Source: Eikenella corrodens | Lineage (GTDB): Bacteria > Pseudomonadota > Gammaproteobacteria > Burkholderiales > Neisseriaceae | Reading direction: 5' to 3' | DNA: 64,000 bases | Assembly: GCF_003990355.1 (NCBI RefSeq) | Contig: NZ_CP034670.1 | Location: 1,364,001 to 1,428,000, forward strand | Part shown: positions 50,085 through 60,020 of the stretch, one piece after another | Layout: each line of letters starts with the position of its first letter | How positions within the stretch are numbered: position 1 is the first letter of the stretch | Notes under the pieces: model-generated | Database searches by the model: none | The model's input: only the letters and a program-made list of their open reading frames with translations | Told to the model about the DNA's origin: nothing | Program-made: the position numbers and the translations under genes

Positions 50085-50873
50085 ATGGGCTTTTTGCAAG
50101 GCAAAAAAATCCTGATTACCGGCATGATTTCCGAGCGTTCCATTGCCTACGGCATCGCCAAAGCCTGCCGTGAACAAGGCGCTGAGCTGGCGTTTACCTA
50201 TGTAGTAGACAAATTGGAAGAACGCGTGCGCAAAATGGCGGCCGACTTCGGCTCCGATTTGGTATTCCGCTGTGATGTGCAAAATGATGCTGAAATTGAA
50301 CAAGTATTTGCCGACCTGGGCAAAAAATGGGATGGTCTCGACGGCCTGGTGCACGCTATCGCCTTCTCGCCCAAAGAAGCCCTCAGCGGCGATTTCTTAG
50401 ACAGCATCAGCCGAGAAGCCTTTGAAATTTCACACGATGTTTCCGCCTACAGCCTACCTGCACTGGCCAAAGCAGCCCGCCCGATGATGCGCAACCGCAA
50501 CAGCGCCATCCTCGCGCTCACCTATCTGGGCGCCGTGCGCGCCATCCCCAACTACAACGTAATGGGCATGGCCAAGGCCAGCTTGGAAGCCGCTATCCGC
50601 TTCACTGCCGCCTGCGTCGGCCCCGAAGGCATCCGCTGCAACGGCATCTCCGCCGGCCCGATTAAAACCCTGGCTGCCGCCGGCATTGCCGATTTCGGCC
50701 GCCTGCTCAACCACGTTGCCTCACAAAATCCGCTGCGCCGCAACGTAACCATCGAAGAAGTGGGCAACACCGCCGCCTTCCTGCTGTCCGACCTCTCCTC
50801 CGGCATCACCGGCGAAATCACCTATGTGGACGGCGGCTACAGCATCAACGCCCTAAGCGGCACCGGCGTCTAG
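50085..50873 (+). CDS. fabI: Enoyl-ACP reductase FabI
   Basis: NADH-dependent last step of the fatty acid elongation cycle. 262 residues: the N-terminal cofactor site GKKILITGMISERSIAYGIA, catalytic Tyr-X6-Lys in YNVMGMAKAS near 157-164, and the substrate-loop region GPIKTLAAAGIADFG. ATG is preceded by GAGGACACGAAAA. Monocistronic with a DUS terminator. Confidence 0.95.
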   Translation: MGFLQGKKILITGMISERSIAYGIAKACREQGAELAFTYVVDKLEERVRKMAADFGSDLVFRCDVQNDAEIEQVFADLGKKWDGLDGLVHAIAFSPKEALSGDFLDSISREAFEISHDVSAYSLPALAKAARPMMRNRNSAILALTYLGAVRAIPNYNVMGMAKASLEAAIRFTAACVGPEGIRCNGISAGPIKTLAAAGIADFGRLLNHVASQNPLRRNVTIEEVGNTAAFLLSDLSSGITGEITYVDGGYSINALSGTGV

Positions 50874-50906
50874 TTCCCCACCCGATTTAGCCCGTTAAGG
50901 GCACAC

Positions 50907-50960
50907 AGGCTACCTGAAAACAATTTTAACGAAAGTAAAAATCCGTTTTCAGGTAGCCTC
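50907..50960 (+). terminator. eikDUS inverted-pair terminator after fabI
   Basis: AGGCTACCTGAAAACAA and CCGTTTTCAGGTAGCCT, 33 bp after the stop. Confidence 0.65.
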
Positions 50961-51040
50961 TTGCTTGCCCAGCACCAAGACAGTGCCCCGTTTTGGTGTT
51001 ATCCTTGCGCTTTCCTAATATCACGCATTTTGGTTGTTGC

Positions 51041-52669
51041 ATGAAAAAACTCCTTTGGCTGTTCTCCGGCCTCATCCTGCTGCTGGCCGCCCTATTCCTC
51101 GGCGCGCCCTACTATCTCGGCATCAAAGCCGAACAAAGCCTGAACAAACAGCATGAAATCCTAAGCCACACATCCTTCTTGCAAGTCGAATCCCGCCGCT
51201 ACGAACGCGGCTGGTTCAGTTCGCACGAAACCACCGTGGTGCGCTTCAAGCCCACCTTCCTGGCACAGCTGCAAGACAAGCTGCCCGACAACATTAAAAC
51301 CATCCTCACCCAGCCCATCACGCTGGAGAGCAACATCAAACACAGCCTGTTTGCCAACGGCAGCATGCCCGTGCGCGCCGTGGTAGACACCGAATTCGTT
51401 TTCCAGCCCGAAAGTCGCGAAATACTGCAACGCTTCTTCGGCAGCCAAGCCCCCGCCAGCCTGCGCAATGTGATCCAACTCAACGGCAACGGCCGCCTCA
51501 CTTGGCAGGTGCCCGCTTTCAAATACCAAGAGCTCTCCGGCATCGCCATTAATTGGCAAGGCCTCGAAGGCAGCACCGACTACGCCAAATACTTCACCGA
51601 ATACCAAAGCAGCCTGAACAACCCCGGTCTCACCATCACCCTGGCCGACAAAGGCAGCGTTTCCTACAAAAACCTCCAGCTGCACACCGAAACCCGCGAA
51701 GGCAGCCACAACCTTGCCCTGGGCAGCAGCAAGCTCACCCTCGGCCAGGTGGAAGTGGAATGGAAAGACAGCATCAACTACGACATCCGCCTTAACGATG
51801 TGCTGAACATGGTGTCCGACCTGCAAATCGGCAGCTTCATCAACCCCTATGGTCAAGTGCCGCCTGCCAAAATCACCCTCAACGATCTGCAAATCGAAAC
51901 CCGCATGGATCAAGATGGCCGCTGGGTGAACACCGAAGGCAAATTCGGCTTCGCCAAACTCAACTACGGCAGCGACAACTACGGCCCGCTGGCCATCCAC
52001 GTGAGCGCCGAACACCTCGATGCCGAAAGCCTCGCCGCGCTCAAAACCCGCCGCGACCAGCTCATCACCCAGCGCCTCAGTGACGAGCAAATGCGCGAAG
52101 CCCTGCTTGCCGCCCTGCGCAACGAAGCCGCCGGCCTGTTTACCAACGATCCCGTTATCCGGCTCAAACAGTTCGACCTCACCACCCCGCAAGGCATGAT
52201 CAGCGGCAACGGCGAACTCAAATTTAGCAGCCTCACCACCGCCGATTTGAGCAACATCGACAATCTGCTTGCCAAAACCGACGCCGATTTCCATATCGCC
52301 GTACCGCAGCAAGTGATCGAACGGCTCACCGCCGCCCAGGCCAAAAACTACATCAGCGTCGATCCTTCCCTGCCCGATGCCGACCACGAAATCCAAGAAG
52401 CCGTGCGCCTGTGGCTCGACAGTGTGCTCGAAAGCATGGCGCGGCAAGGCTACCTGAAAATCGACGGCAAGCAAATCGTGAGCACCCACATCGTGATGCG
52501 CAACAAAACCTTCAGTATGAACGGCAAACGCATCGAATCGCAAGCCGATGAAAACCTGTTGCCCGACAGCTCCCTGCCTGCCGATTCCAGCGCCCCGGCC
52601 ACCCCGGCATCCGCACCTGCTGCCGCCTCGGCCGCTTCCGCCCCGCCGAAGGGCGCATCTGCCCCCTAG
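51041..52669 (+). CDS. DUF945 (YdgA) family protein
   Basis: 542 residues from ATG 51041; the upstream extension to 50993 lacks support. An N-terminal signal/anchor (LLWLFSGLILLLAALFLGAPYYLG) leads into a long beta-rich periplasmic part with the family start KAEQSLNKQHEILSHTSFLQVESRRYERGWFSSHETTVVRF. The C-terminus is a Pro/Ala/Ser tail. The function of YdgA-type proteins is unknown. An in-frame eikDUS encodes QGYLKIDGK. Confidence 0.85.
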   Translation: MKKLLWLFSGLILLLAALFLGAPYYLGIKAEQSLNKQHEILSHTSFLQVESRRYERGWFSSHETTVVRFKPTFLAQLQDKLPDNIKTILTQPITLESNIKHSLFANGSMPVRAVVDTEFVFQPESREILQRFFGSQAPASLRNVIQLNGNGRLTWQVPAFKYQELSGIAINWQGLEGSTDYAKYFTEYQSSLNNPGLTITLADKGSVSYKNLQLHTETREGSHNLALGSSKLTLGQVEVEWKDSINYDIRLNDVLNMVSDLQIGSFINPYGQVPPAKITLNDLQIETRMDQDGRWVNTEGKFGFAKLNYGSDNYGPLAIHVSAEHLDAESLAALKTRRDQLITQRLSDEQMREALLAALRNEAAGLFTNDPVIRLKQFDLTTPQGMISGNGELKFSSLTTADLSNIDNLLAKTDADFHIAVPQQVIERLTAAQAKNYISVDPSLPDADHEIQEAVRLWLDSVLESMARQGYLKIDGKQIVSTHIVMRNKTFSMNGKRIESQADENLLPDSSLPADSSAPATPASAPAAASAASAPPKGASAP

Positions 52670-52735
52670 CCCAGCAACAGAAGGCTGCCGTTTCAGGTAG
52701 CCTTCTGATTATTTTCCAAACAAGCGCCGCACAAA

Positions 52736-53131
52736 ATGAGCCAGCCGCCCTACCCGCCCGCCGCCTATCCGGAAAAAGTAGGCACCTACCCTGCCCTCTG
52801 CCATTCCAGCGGCGGCTATTTCTACGACGACGTGCTCGAATACCGCGTATGGTGCCATCCCGAGCGCGGCGCCCCCGATTTATATGAAGGCGATGACTAC
52901 TTCCATGCCTTCGCCACCCATGCCGAAGCCCTCGCCTTTGCCCAAGGGCAGCCCGGCAGCGAAGCCCCGCTCATACTCGTCCGCCAGCAAGAATATATCG
53001 ACGAACCCCAGCCCGACACCTTCATCCGCCGCACCGGCGAACGCATCACCGAATGGCTGCCGGAATGGCTGGAAAACAGCCGGCGCCAGCCCGGCTCAAT
53101 CGAAGCTTTCCTCGCCCAACAGGCTACCTGA
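52736..53131 (+). CDS. Hypothetical protein, 131 aa
   Basis: Soluble, rich in aromatic and acidic residues: GGYFYDDVLEYRVWCHPERG, ALAFAQGQPGSEAPLILVRQ, then QEYIDEPQPDTFIRRTGERITEWLPEWL. It resembles short proteins often encoded beside GNAT acetyltransferases, but no such gene is present here. Function unknown. The stop is formed inside an eikDUS (CTACCTGA). Confidence 0.65.
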   Translation: MSQPPYPPAAYPEKVGTYPALCHSSGGYFYDDVLEYRVWCHPERGAPDLYEGDDYFHAFATHAEALAFAQGQPGSEAPLILVRQQEYIDEPQPDTFIRRTGERITEWLPEWLENSRRQPGSIEAFLAQQAT

Positions 53132-53252
53132 AAGCAAACGAACTGAGCGCCAGCAAGGCAAACGGCAAGCCAAATAAATTTCGCTAAAATGCAACCGGAC
53201 ACAGCAATATAATTTTCAGGTAGTCCACCTGCTTCTCCCCCGCCTTCCCAAA

Positions 53253-53322
53253 AGGCTACCTGAAAACGAAGCGAAGCGGAGTTTCTGCGAAGCTAAAACG
53301 AAGCGAAGTTCCTGCGGAACTA
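53253..53322. repeat. Inverted repeat left of ruvB
   Basis: Starting with eikDUS AGGCTACCTGAAAACGAAGC and going on with GAAGCGGAGTTTCTGCGAAG and CTAAAACGAAGCGAAG, near-identical (one difference noticed in about 57 bp) to the complement of 54490-54547. The rest of the 281-bp gap 53132-53413 has two more DUS copies (53121, 53388) and nothing else clear. Confidence 0.75.
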
Positions 53323-53413
53323 ATTGTCAAAACCAAGGCAGTGCTGCTGTAAAGACCAAACAAAATCGCAATCAAATTAACCCACTAAGGCTACCTGAAA
53401 ACCCCTTCCCATC

Positions 53414-54445
53414 ATGCTCCACACCGATTCCCTCACCGCCGCCGAACCCGAACGCCTCATCACCGCCCGCCAGGTTTCCAGCCAGGAAGAGCAGCTCGAA
53501 CGCGCCCTGCGCCCCAAAACCCTTGCCGACTACATCGGCCAGACCAAAACCAAAGAGCAGCTCGGCATCTTCATCCAAGCCGCCAAAAAGCGCGGCGAAG
53601 CCCTCGACCACACCCTCCTGTTCGGCCCGCCCGGCCTGGGCAAAACCACTCTCGCTCACATCATCGCCAAAGAACTCGGCGTCAACCTGCGCCAAACCAG
53701 CGGCCCCGTGCTCGAGCGCGCTGGTGACCTCGCCGCCCTACTTACCAACCTCGAGCCGCACGACGTACTCTTCATCGACGAAATCCACCGCCTCAGCCCC
53801 GTGGTGGAAGAAATCCTCTACCCCGCCCTCGAAGACTACCAGCTCGACATCATGATCGGCGAAGGCCCCGCCGCCCGCAGCGTGAAAATCGACCTGCCCC
53901 CCTTCACCCTCGTCGGCGCCACCACCCGCGCCGGTATGCTCACCAATCCCCTGCGCGACCGCTTCGGCATCGTCTCCCGCCTCGAGTTTTACAGCAGCGC
54001 CGACCTCGCCACCATCGTTTCCCGTTCCGCCACCCTGCTGCAAATGAGCCTCGACGACACCGGCGCCTTCGAAATCGCCCGCCGCAGCCGCGGCACCCCG
54101 CGCATTGCCAACCGCCTGCTGCGCCGTGTGCGCGACTACGCCGAAGTGAAAAGCAACGGCCGCGTAGATGCCGCCCTGGCCGATGCCGCCCTGCAAATGC
54201 TCGATGTGGACAACGAAGGCCTCGATATGATGGACCGCAAATTCCTCGAAGCCGTGCTGCACAAATTTGCCGGCGGCCCCGTCGGCCTGGACAACATAGC
54301 CGCCGCCATCGGCGAAAGCCCCGACACCATTGAAGACGTAATCGAACCCTACCTCATCCAACAAGGCTTTCTCCAGCGCACCCCGCGCGGCCGCGTGGCC
54401 ACCGAACGCAGCTACAGCCACTTCGGCCTGCCGTTTCAGCCTTGA
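53414..54445 (+). CDS. ruvB: Holliday junction branch migration ATPase RuvB
   Basis: Hexameric AAA+ motor that moves Holliday junctions with RuvA. 343 residues, canonical: Walker A GPPGLGKTTLAHI near 72, Walker B LFIDEIHRLSPVVEEIL near 119, sensor I VGATTRAGML near 172, and the winged-helix C-terminus YLIQQGFLQRTPRGRVAT. ruvA and ruvC are not adjacent. Framed by inverted repeats at 53253 and 54472. Confidence 0.97.
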   Translation: MLHTDSLTAAEPERLITARQVSSQEEQLERALRPKTLADYIGQTKTKEQLGIFIQAAKKRGEALDHTLLFGPPGLGKTTLAHIIAKELGVNLRQTSGPVLERAGDLAALLTNLEPHDVLFIDEIHRLSPVVEEILYPALEDYQLDIMIGEGPAARSVKIDLPPFTLVGATTRAGMLTNPLRDRFGIVSRLEFYSSADLATIVSRSATLLQMSLDDTGAFEIARRSRGTPRIANRLLRRVRDYAEVKSNGRVDAALADAALQMLDVDNEGLDMMDRKFLEAVLHKFAGGPVGLDNIAAAIGESPDTIEDVIEPYLIQQGFLQRTPRGRVATERSYSHFGLPFQP

Positions 54446-54471
54446 AGGCTACCTGAAAGCATCGGCATCTT

Positions 54472-54547
54472 TTTAGCTTCGTAGAAACTCCGCTTCGCTT
54501 CGTTTTAGCTTCGCAGAAACTCCGCTTTGCTTCGTTTTCAGGTAGCC
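54472..54547. repeat. Inverted repeat right of ruvB, with tandem 34-bp unit
   Basis: TTAGCTTCGTAGAAACTCCG CTTCGCTTCGTTT and a second unit TTAGCTTCGCAGAAACTCCG CTTTGCTTCGTTT, then TTCAGGTAGCCT. The complement matches 53253-53322. A further eikDUS (AGGCTACCTGAAAAT) at 54563 can pair with this one. Confidence 0.72.
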
Positions 54548-54615
54548 TTTTTGCGGTTTCAAGGCTACCTGAAAATTTCATGTAACCCATTTCTCCTATT
54601 CATTCGCTACTCAAC

Positions 54616-55710
54616 ATGCCCCAATTCTCCCCCGCCGACCACGCCCTGATGCAGCAAGCCATTGCCCTTGCCCGGCAAGGCCGTTTTTCCACTTCGCCCA
54701 ATCCGCGCGTCGGCTGCGTGATTGCGCAGGGCGGGCAGATTGTCGGCCAAGGTTTCCACCTCAAGGCCGGCGAGCCGCATGCCGAAGTGCACGCCCTGCG
54801 TCAGGCCGACAGCGCCGCGCAAAGCGCCACCGCCTACGTTACCCTCGAGCCCTGCGCCCACCACGGCCGCACCCCGCCCTGCGCCGAAGCCCTGATCCGT
54901 GCCGGCGTGCGCCGCGTGGTGGCCGCCATGCAAGACCCCAACCCCCTGGTGGCGGGCAAAGGGCTGGCTATGCTTGAAGCCGCCGGTATTCAGGTAGCCT
55001 GCGGCCTGATGGAACGAGAAGCACGGCAGCTCAACCGCGGCTTTCTCTCCCGCATCGAACGCGGCCGCCCGTTTGTGAAGCTGAAAACCGCCGCCAGCCT
55101 CGACGGCAAAACCGCGCTTGCCAACGGCCAAAGCCAATGGATTACCGGCGAAGCCGCGCGGCACGACGTGCAAATCCAGCGCGCCGAAAGCTGCGCCGTG
55201 CTCACCGGCATCGGCACCGTCCTGGCCGACAACCCGCGCCTCACCGTGCGCGACTTCCCCACCCTGCGTCCCCCGCTGCGCGTGCTGCTCGACAGCCGTC
55301 TGCGCCTACCCGCCGGCAGCCATTTGCTCGACGGTAGCGCCCCCACGCTCATCTACACCTTATCCGACCGCCCAGCACCCGACGGAGCGGCTGAAATCTG
55401 CCGTTTGCAGGCCGATGCCCAAGGCCGCCTCAGCCTGCATGCTGTGCTGGCCGATTTGGCCGCGCGCGGCATCGGCGAGCTGATGCTTGAAGCCGGTGCC
55501 ACGCTGGGCAGCGCGTTTTTGGCGCAGGATTTGGTGGACGAAATCATTTGTTACCAAGCGCCCAAACTGCTCGGCGGCACACAGTCGCCCACCCTGTTCA
55601 GGCTACCTGAAAACCCCGCCGCCCTCAGCCGCGAGCCCGATTGGCACACCGTGAGCATCGAGCAGCTGGGCGACGACATAAAATGGGTGCTGCAACGACG
55701 GCGCGGCTAA
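54616..55710 (+). CDS. ribD: Bifunctional riboflavin deaminase/reductase RibD
   Basis: Second and third steps of riboflavin synthesis. 364 residues: N-terminal CMP/dCMP-deaminase-type domain with zinc ligands HAEVHAL (near 55, catalytic Glu) and PCAHHGRTPPC (near 79), then the DHFR-like reductase domain from FVKLKTAASLDGKTALANGQ (near 155). An in-frame DUS encodes LFRLPENPAAL near the end. No FMN riboswitch in the leader. Confidence 0.95.
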   Translation: MPQFSPADHALMQQAIALARQGRFSTSPNPRVGCVIAQGGQIVGQGFHLKAGEPHAEVHALRQADSAAQSATAYVTLEPCAHHGRTPPCAEALIRAGVRRVVAAMQDPNPLVAGKGLAMLEAAGIQVACGLMEREARQLNRGFLSRIERGRPFVKLKTAASLDGKTALANGQSQWITGEAARHDVQIQRAESCAVLTGIGTVLADNPRLTVRDFPTLRPPLRVLLDSRLRLPAGSHLLDGSAPTLIYTLSDRPAPDGAAEICRLQADAQGRLSLHAVLADLAARGIGELMLEAGATLGSAFLAQDLVDEIICYQAPKLLGGTQSPTLFRLPENPAALSREPDWHTVSIEQLGDDIKWVLQRRRG

Positions 55711-55860
55711 GTATCTGCACATCTTCCCATCTCCGGCTTTCATTTTCCTGCCAGGCAAACCTGCGGTCGGTTTCGTTGCCAAACAATCCCACCGCCTGCT
55801 GAGGAAGAACAGATTGGCAGCACAAAACAGCTTCTTCTCTGAGGCTACCTGAAAGCGCTA

Positions 55861-55905
55861 AGAGGCTACCTGAAAAAGAATTTCCACTTTTCAGGTAGCC
55901 TCTTT
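55861..55905. terminator. eikDUS inverted-pair terminator
   Basis: 16-bp arms AGAGGCTACCTGAAAA and TTTTCAGGTAGCCTCT with TTTT after; bidirectional between convergent transcription units. Confidence 0.7.
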
Positions 55906-56079
55906 TGGTTTTTCACACATAGGCAAAATACCCCCGGTGTTGCTGCCGTACTTCCTCTTCCCCCACTGTTGGCGTAAACCAAGCGAATTTTTGCAGCACT
56001 GTTGTTTTGCCCTGCCGTCATCCCATGCTGTTTGCCGTATGCCGCTTATTCCGTAATTTCCATATATCCGAAAACACCG

Positions 56080-56123
56080 AGAGGCTACCTGAAAAACGAA
56101 TGTCCATTTTTCAGGTAGCCTCT
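56080..56123 (-). terminator. eikDUS inverted-pair terminator of the DUF58 operon
   Basis: GAGGCTACCTGAAAAA and TTTTTCAGGTAGCCTC, 22 bp beyond the DUF58 stop. Confidence 0.68.
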
Positions 56124-56144
56124 GGTATTTTCGGGCACTCCCCA

Positions 56145-57488
56145 TTACCACGCCTGGCGGCGTTTGAGCTGGAGGTAGCGGTTGATGAGTTCGGTGCTCA
56201 GTTGGTTGGGCAAAACATTGATGGCGTTGATGCGGGCGGCATCGAAGTGGCGGATGGCTTCGGCCACGTGGCTTTCGTATTGCAGGGCGCCGAGGTAGGC
56301 TTGGGCGTCTGCTTCGTTGCGCACGGGCTGTTGGCGCACTTCTTCGGGGGCAAGCGGGCGCAGGCCGCCGAATAAAACCATGTGGTGTTTGCGCAGGCGC
56401 TGGATGTGTTGCAGCAGGTGGCGGCTGTCTTCGTGGTTCAGGTGGGAGAGCACCACCACGAGGGCGCGGCGTTTCTGCTTTTGCAGCAATAAGTTCACAG
56501 CGCTTTCAAAATCGGCAGCCTGCTGCGAGGGCTCGATATCGAACACGCCCTGCACCAGGCGGCCGAGCTGCTCCATGCCCTTGTGCGGCGGCACGAAGCG
56601 GGCCACGGGATGGGCGAAGGTGAGCAGGCCGACGGCGTCGCCGTGCTTGAGCGCGGTGTAGGAAAGCAGCAGCATGGCCTGCAGGGCATGGTCGAAATGG
56701 CTTTTGCCTTCCATTTGCAGGCGCATATTGCGGCCGCAGTCGAGCAGGAAGATGAGCTGTTGGTCTTGCTCGTCTTGATAGGTGCGCACGATGGGGCGGC
56801 TCATGCGGGAGGTGGCTTTCCAGTCGATATTGCGGATGTCGTCGCCGTCTTGGTAGTCGCGCAGCTGGTGGAAGTCTTGGCCGAGGCCTAGGCGCGGCAG
56901 TTTTTTCACGCCCACGAGGTTGAGCCAGCGTTGCAGGCCGATTAAATCGGCACCGAGGATGCGGCTGAAATCGGGCAGCACGTCCACTTTGCCGGGCAGC
57001 TCCTGCCGATGCCGCCGCTGCCACAGGCCGAGCGGGCTGGCGAGCCAGTATTCGATGCCGGCAAATTCGGCACGGCCGCGCCGGCGCGGGGTGAGCCGGT
57101 AGCGGATGGTGGAAAGGCGGCCGGGCAGCGTGTCGATAATCAGGTGCGGGGTGTCGGTGTCCCAGTCGGGCGGAAACAGGTCGGCCACCAGGATGGTTTG
57201 CGGCTGCCGCCAGCGGCCTTTGGCAGGCGGGGTGAGCGTGAGCTCCACTTCGTGCGGCCGGCCTTGGATAAACTGATGCGGCAGGCTGCGCTCCCAGTTC
57301 GGCTCGGGCTGGCGGCGCTGCCAGAAGGCATCAACCAGCGCGGCCAGGGCGAGCAGGAGGGCGAGGCCGCCGGCGATGTATTGGACGATGCGGCCGTTAT
57401 CTGCATTCAGGTAGCCTGCCAGCCAGCCGGCGGTGCACACGGCAACGAGGGCGGCAAACAGCAGCACCAGCAGTCTGGATGGTCTCAT
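56145..57488 (-). CDS. DUF58 (vWA-like) protein of a MoxR operon
   Basis: 447 residues. Two N-terminal membrane helices (about 5-24 and 34-55), a beta-rich domain, then the DUF58 domain with DIRNIDWKATSRMSRPIVRTYQ (near 220), LIFLLDCGRNMRLQ (MIDAS-like DxGxN) and DHALQAMLLLSYTALKHGDAVGLLTF. It is thought to be the vWA-type substrate or partner of the MoxR ATPase next to it. Starts 10 bp after the MoxR stop. Confidence 0.88.
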   Translation of the reverse strand: MRPSRLLVLLFAALVAVCTAGWLAGYLNADNGRIVQYIAGGLALLLALAALVDAFWQRRQPEPNWERSLPHQFIQGRPHEVELTLTPPAKGRWRQPQTILVADLFPPDWDTDTPHLIIDTLPGRLSTIRYRLTPRRRGRAEFAGIEYWLASPLGLWQRRHRQELPGKVDVLPDFSRILGADLIGLQRWLNLVGVKKLPRLGLGQDFHQLRDYQDGDDIRNIDWKATSRMSRPIVRTYQDEQDQQLIFLLDCGRNMRLQMEGKSHFDHALQAMLLLSYTALKHGDAVGLLTFAHPVARFVPPHKGMEQLGRLVQGVFDIEPSQQAADFESAVNLLLQKQKRRALVVVLSHLNHEDSRHLLQHIQRLRKHHMVLFGGLRPLAPEEVRQQPVRNEADAQAYLGALQYESHVAEAIRHFDAARINAINVLPNQLSTELINRYLQLKRRQAW

Positions 57489-57497
57489 GGGCAGGCC

Positions 57498-58502
<1,005 letters not shown>

Positions 58503-58555
58503 CGAATCATCCTTTTGCATTGTGTGTTTCGTTGGTTAATCGGAGGTTTGGGTTT

Positions 58556-58642
58556 CAGCTAGCCTGCGGTTTGGAAAAGGCTACCTGAAAAATAGGTTGG
58601 TTCGGGCTACCTGAAACATGGTGCTCATCTTTTCAGGTAGCC
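58556..58642. repeat. eikDUS cluster between DUF4350 and MoxR genes
   Basis: Four copies in 90 bp: GTTTCAGCTAGCC (mutated) at 58553, AGGCTACCTGAAAA at 58578, GGGCTACCTGAAAC at 58604 and TTTTCAGGTAGCC at 58630. They could attenuate transcription from the first four genes into moxR. Confidence 0.6.
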
Positions 58643-58652
58643 TTCAACCACG

Positions 58653-60020
58653 CTAATACCACGAGCGGTTTATCTTATGCACGATGCGCTGGTGGGCGGC
58701 GATCATTTGCAGCCACTCCACCAAATTGACCTGTTCCGGTAGGGGTCGTAGCCAGGGTTCGACCACGGAGGGCGGCAGTTTGGTTTGGGCGCACAAAAAC
58801 TCCAGCTGTTTGCGGCTGCCCATCTGCTTCCAGGCCGGGTGGCGCTGTTGCAGGGCTTCGAGCAGGCGGCGCTGCATATCGCTGAGGATGGCGCGGCGGC
58901 TCAGGTGGCGGGTGAGGAACTGGCCTTGTGCGAGCAGGTGCTGGTTCAGGTAGCGCTCCGGCGCAGGCGGCAGTTGTTGCACCACGCCCACGCGGACGAT
59001 GATGCGCCACAGCAATACGGCGGCAGCGACCAGCACAACGGCAAACAGTATGGGCTGGGCTTTCAGCATTTTCCACAGCATCGGCTCGGCGTCGTTATAG
59101 CTGGACGGGTAAACCTTCTCGGCCAGCAAGATGCCGTCTTTCCCTTGAGCCAGATAAACGGCAAGGTAGGGGTGGTCGTAGAGGGCGAGGTGGTTGCGGT
59201 CGATATCGGGGCTGCTCGGGTTGCCCAGCCAGTTTTCGTTCCAAGTGAGCAATACGCTGCCATTGCCGTAACGCACACGGATGGTCTGCACGGCGCCGTA
59301 GGCATTTTTACCTTGGAACATCACCAGCTTGCCGTCTTTTGCCGCCCAGCCGTTGTCGGAGCTGTACTCAGAGCCGGTGAAGGTTTCAATGGTGGCGCCC
59401 TCGGGCAGTTGGATGCTGCTCAAGCCGGCGTTGCAATGCTGGTCAATCTGCAAAGCAACTTCGTCGCCAACTTGGCGGGCGGCTTCGCGGCGCTGCTCGG
59501 CCGCCTTCACGCAGGCGGGCAGGTTAGGCAGGGTTTTGCCGTCGGTTTCCTCCAGTTCCACGGTGCCGACTTTCAACTGGCGCAGCATGGTTTGACGGAA
59601 GTTTTGCGTATCTTCATCATCTTCCGTCTCTTTTGATTTATCGTCTGCTTTCAGCGGATTGTCGCTGGCATAGCTGGGCAGTGCCATCACCAGGTGGTTG
59701 CCGCGCCCCACCCATTCCAGCAGGCGTTCGGCATCTTCCTTATCCCGCATGCGGTTGTCGGCCACGATCAGCAGGCGGTTGTTATCGTAGGAATTGAGCT
59801 TTTCCAAGCCAAACATGCTGCGCTCATGTTGGATATTTTCCACGCCGTACCGGGTGAGCATGGTTTTCAGGGCGTAGAGCGAGCCTTCGCGCATTTCCTG
59901 CTGCGGATCGAGCGACTGCCAGGTTTTGCTTTCCTGCTTAGAAAGCCCGGCAACGGCAATCAGGCCGCCGATAAGCAATATGGCGGTCAGGCCGATGAGG
60001 ATGGAACGAAGGTTTTTCAT
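58653..60020 (-). CDS. DUF4350 membrane protein
   Basis: 455 residues. N-terminal helix (SILIGLTAILLIGGLIAVAG), large extracytoplasmic domain with ADNRMRDKEDAERLLEWVGR and GNHLVMALPSYASDNPLK, a second membrane helix near 325-343 (PILFAVVLVAAAVLLWRIIV), and a cytoplasmic helical end with LLAQGQFLTRHLSRRAILSD. DUF4350 proteins are regular members of MoxR/DUF58/DUF4129 clusters. Overlaps the DUF4129 gene by 4 bp. Confidence 0.85.
   Translation of the reverse strand: MKNLRSILIGLTAILLIGGLIAVAGLSKQESKTWQSLDPQQEMREGSLYALKTMLTRYGVENIQHERSMFGLEKLNSYDNNRLLIVADNRMRDKEDAERLLEWVGRGNHLVMALPSYASDNPLKADDKSKETEDDEDTQNFRQTMLRQLKVGTVELEETDGKTLPNLPACVKAAEQRREAARQVGDEVALQIDQHCNAGLSSIQLPEGATIETFTGSEYSSDNGWAAKDGKLVMFQGKNAYGAVQTIRVRYGNGSVLLTWNENWLGNPSSPDIDRNHLALYDHPYLAVYLAQGKDGILLAEKVYPSSYNDAEPMLWKMLKAQPILFAVVLVAAAVLLWRIIVRVGVVQQLPPAPERYLNQHLLAQGQFLTRHLSRRAILSDMQRRLLEALQQRHPAWKQMGSRKQLEFLCAQTKLPPSVVEPWLRPLPEQVNLVEWLQMIAAHQRIVHKINRSWY

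Larger units (their letters stand above)
55711..56144. other. Gene-free stretch with eikDUS hairpins
   Basis: 434 bp without a convincing gene between convergent ribD and the DUF58 gene. It holds three eikDUS signals: a single copy near 55842, the strong pair 55861-55905 (AGAGGCTACCTGAAAA and TTTTCAGGTAGCCTCT) and the pair 56080-56123. Nothing else is recognised in 55905-56075. Confidence 0.6.

Noticed and set aside
53264..54536. CRISPR-like repeats around ruvB
   Set aside because: Units are few, inverted across the gene and directly adjoining without spacers; no cas genes in the window.
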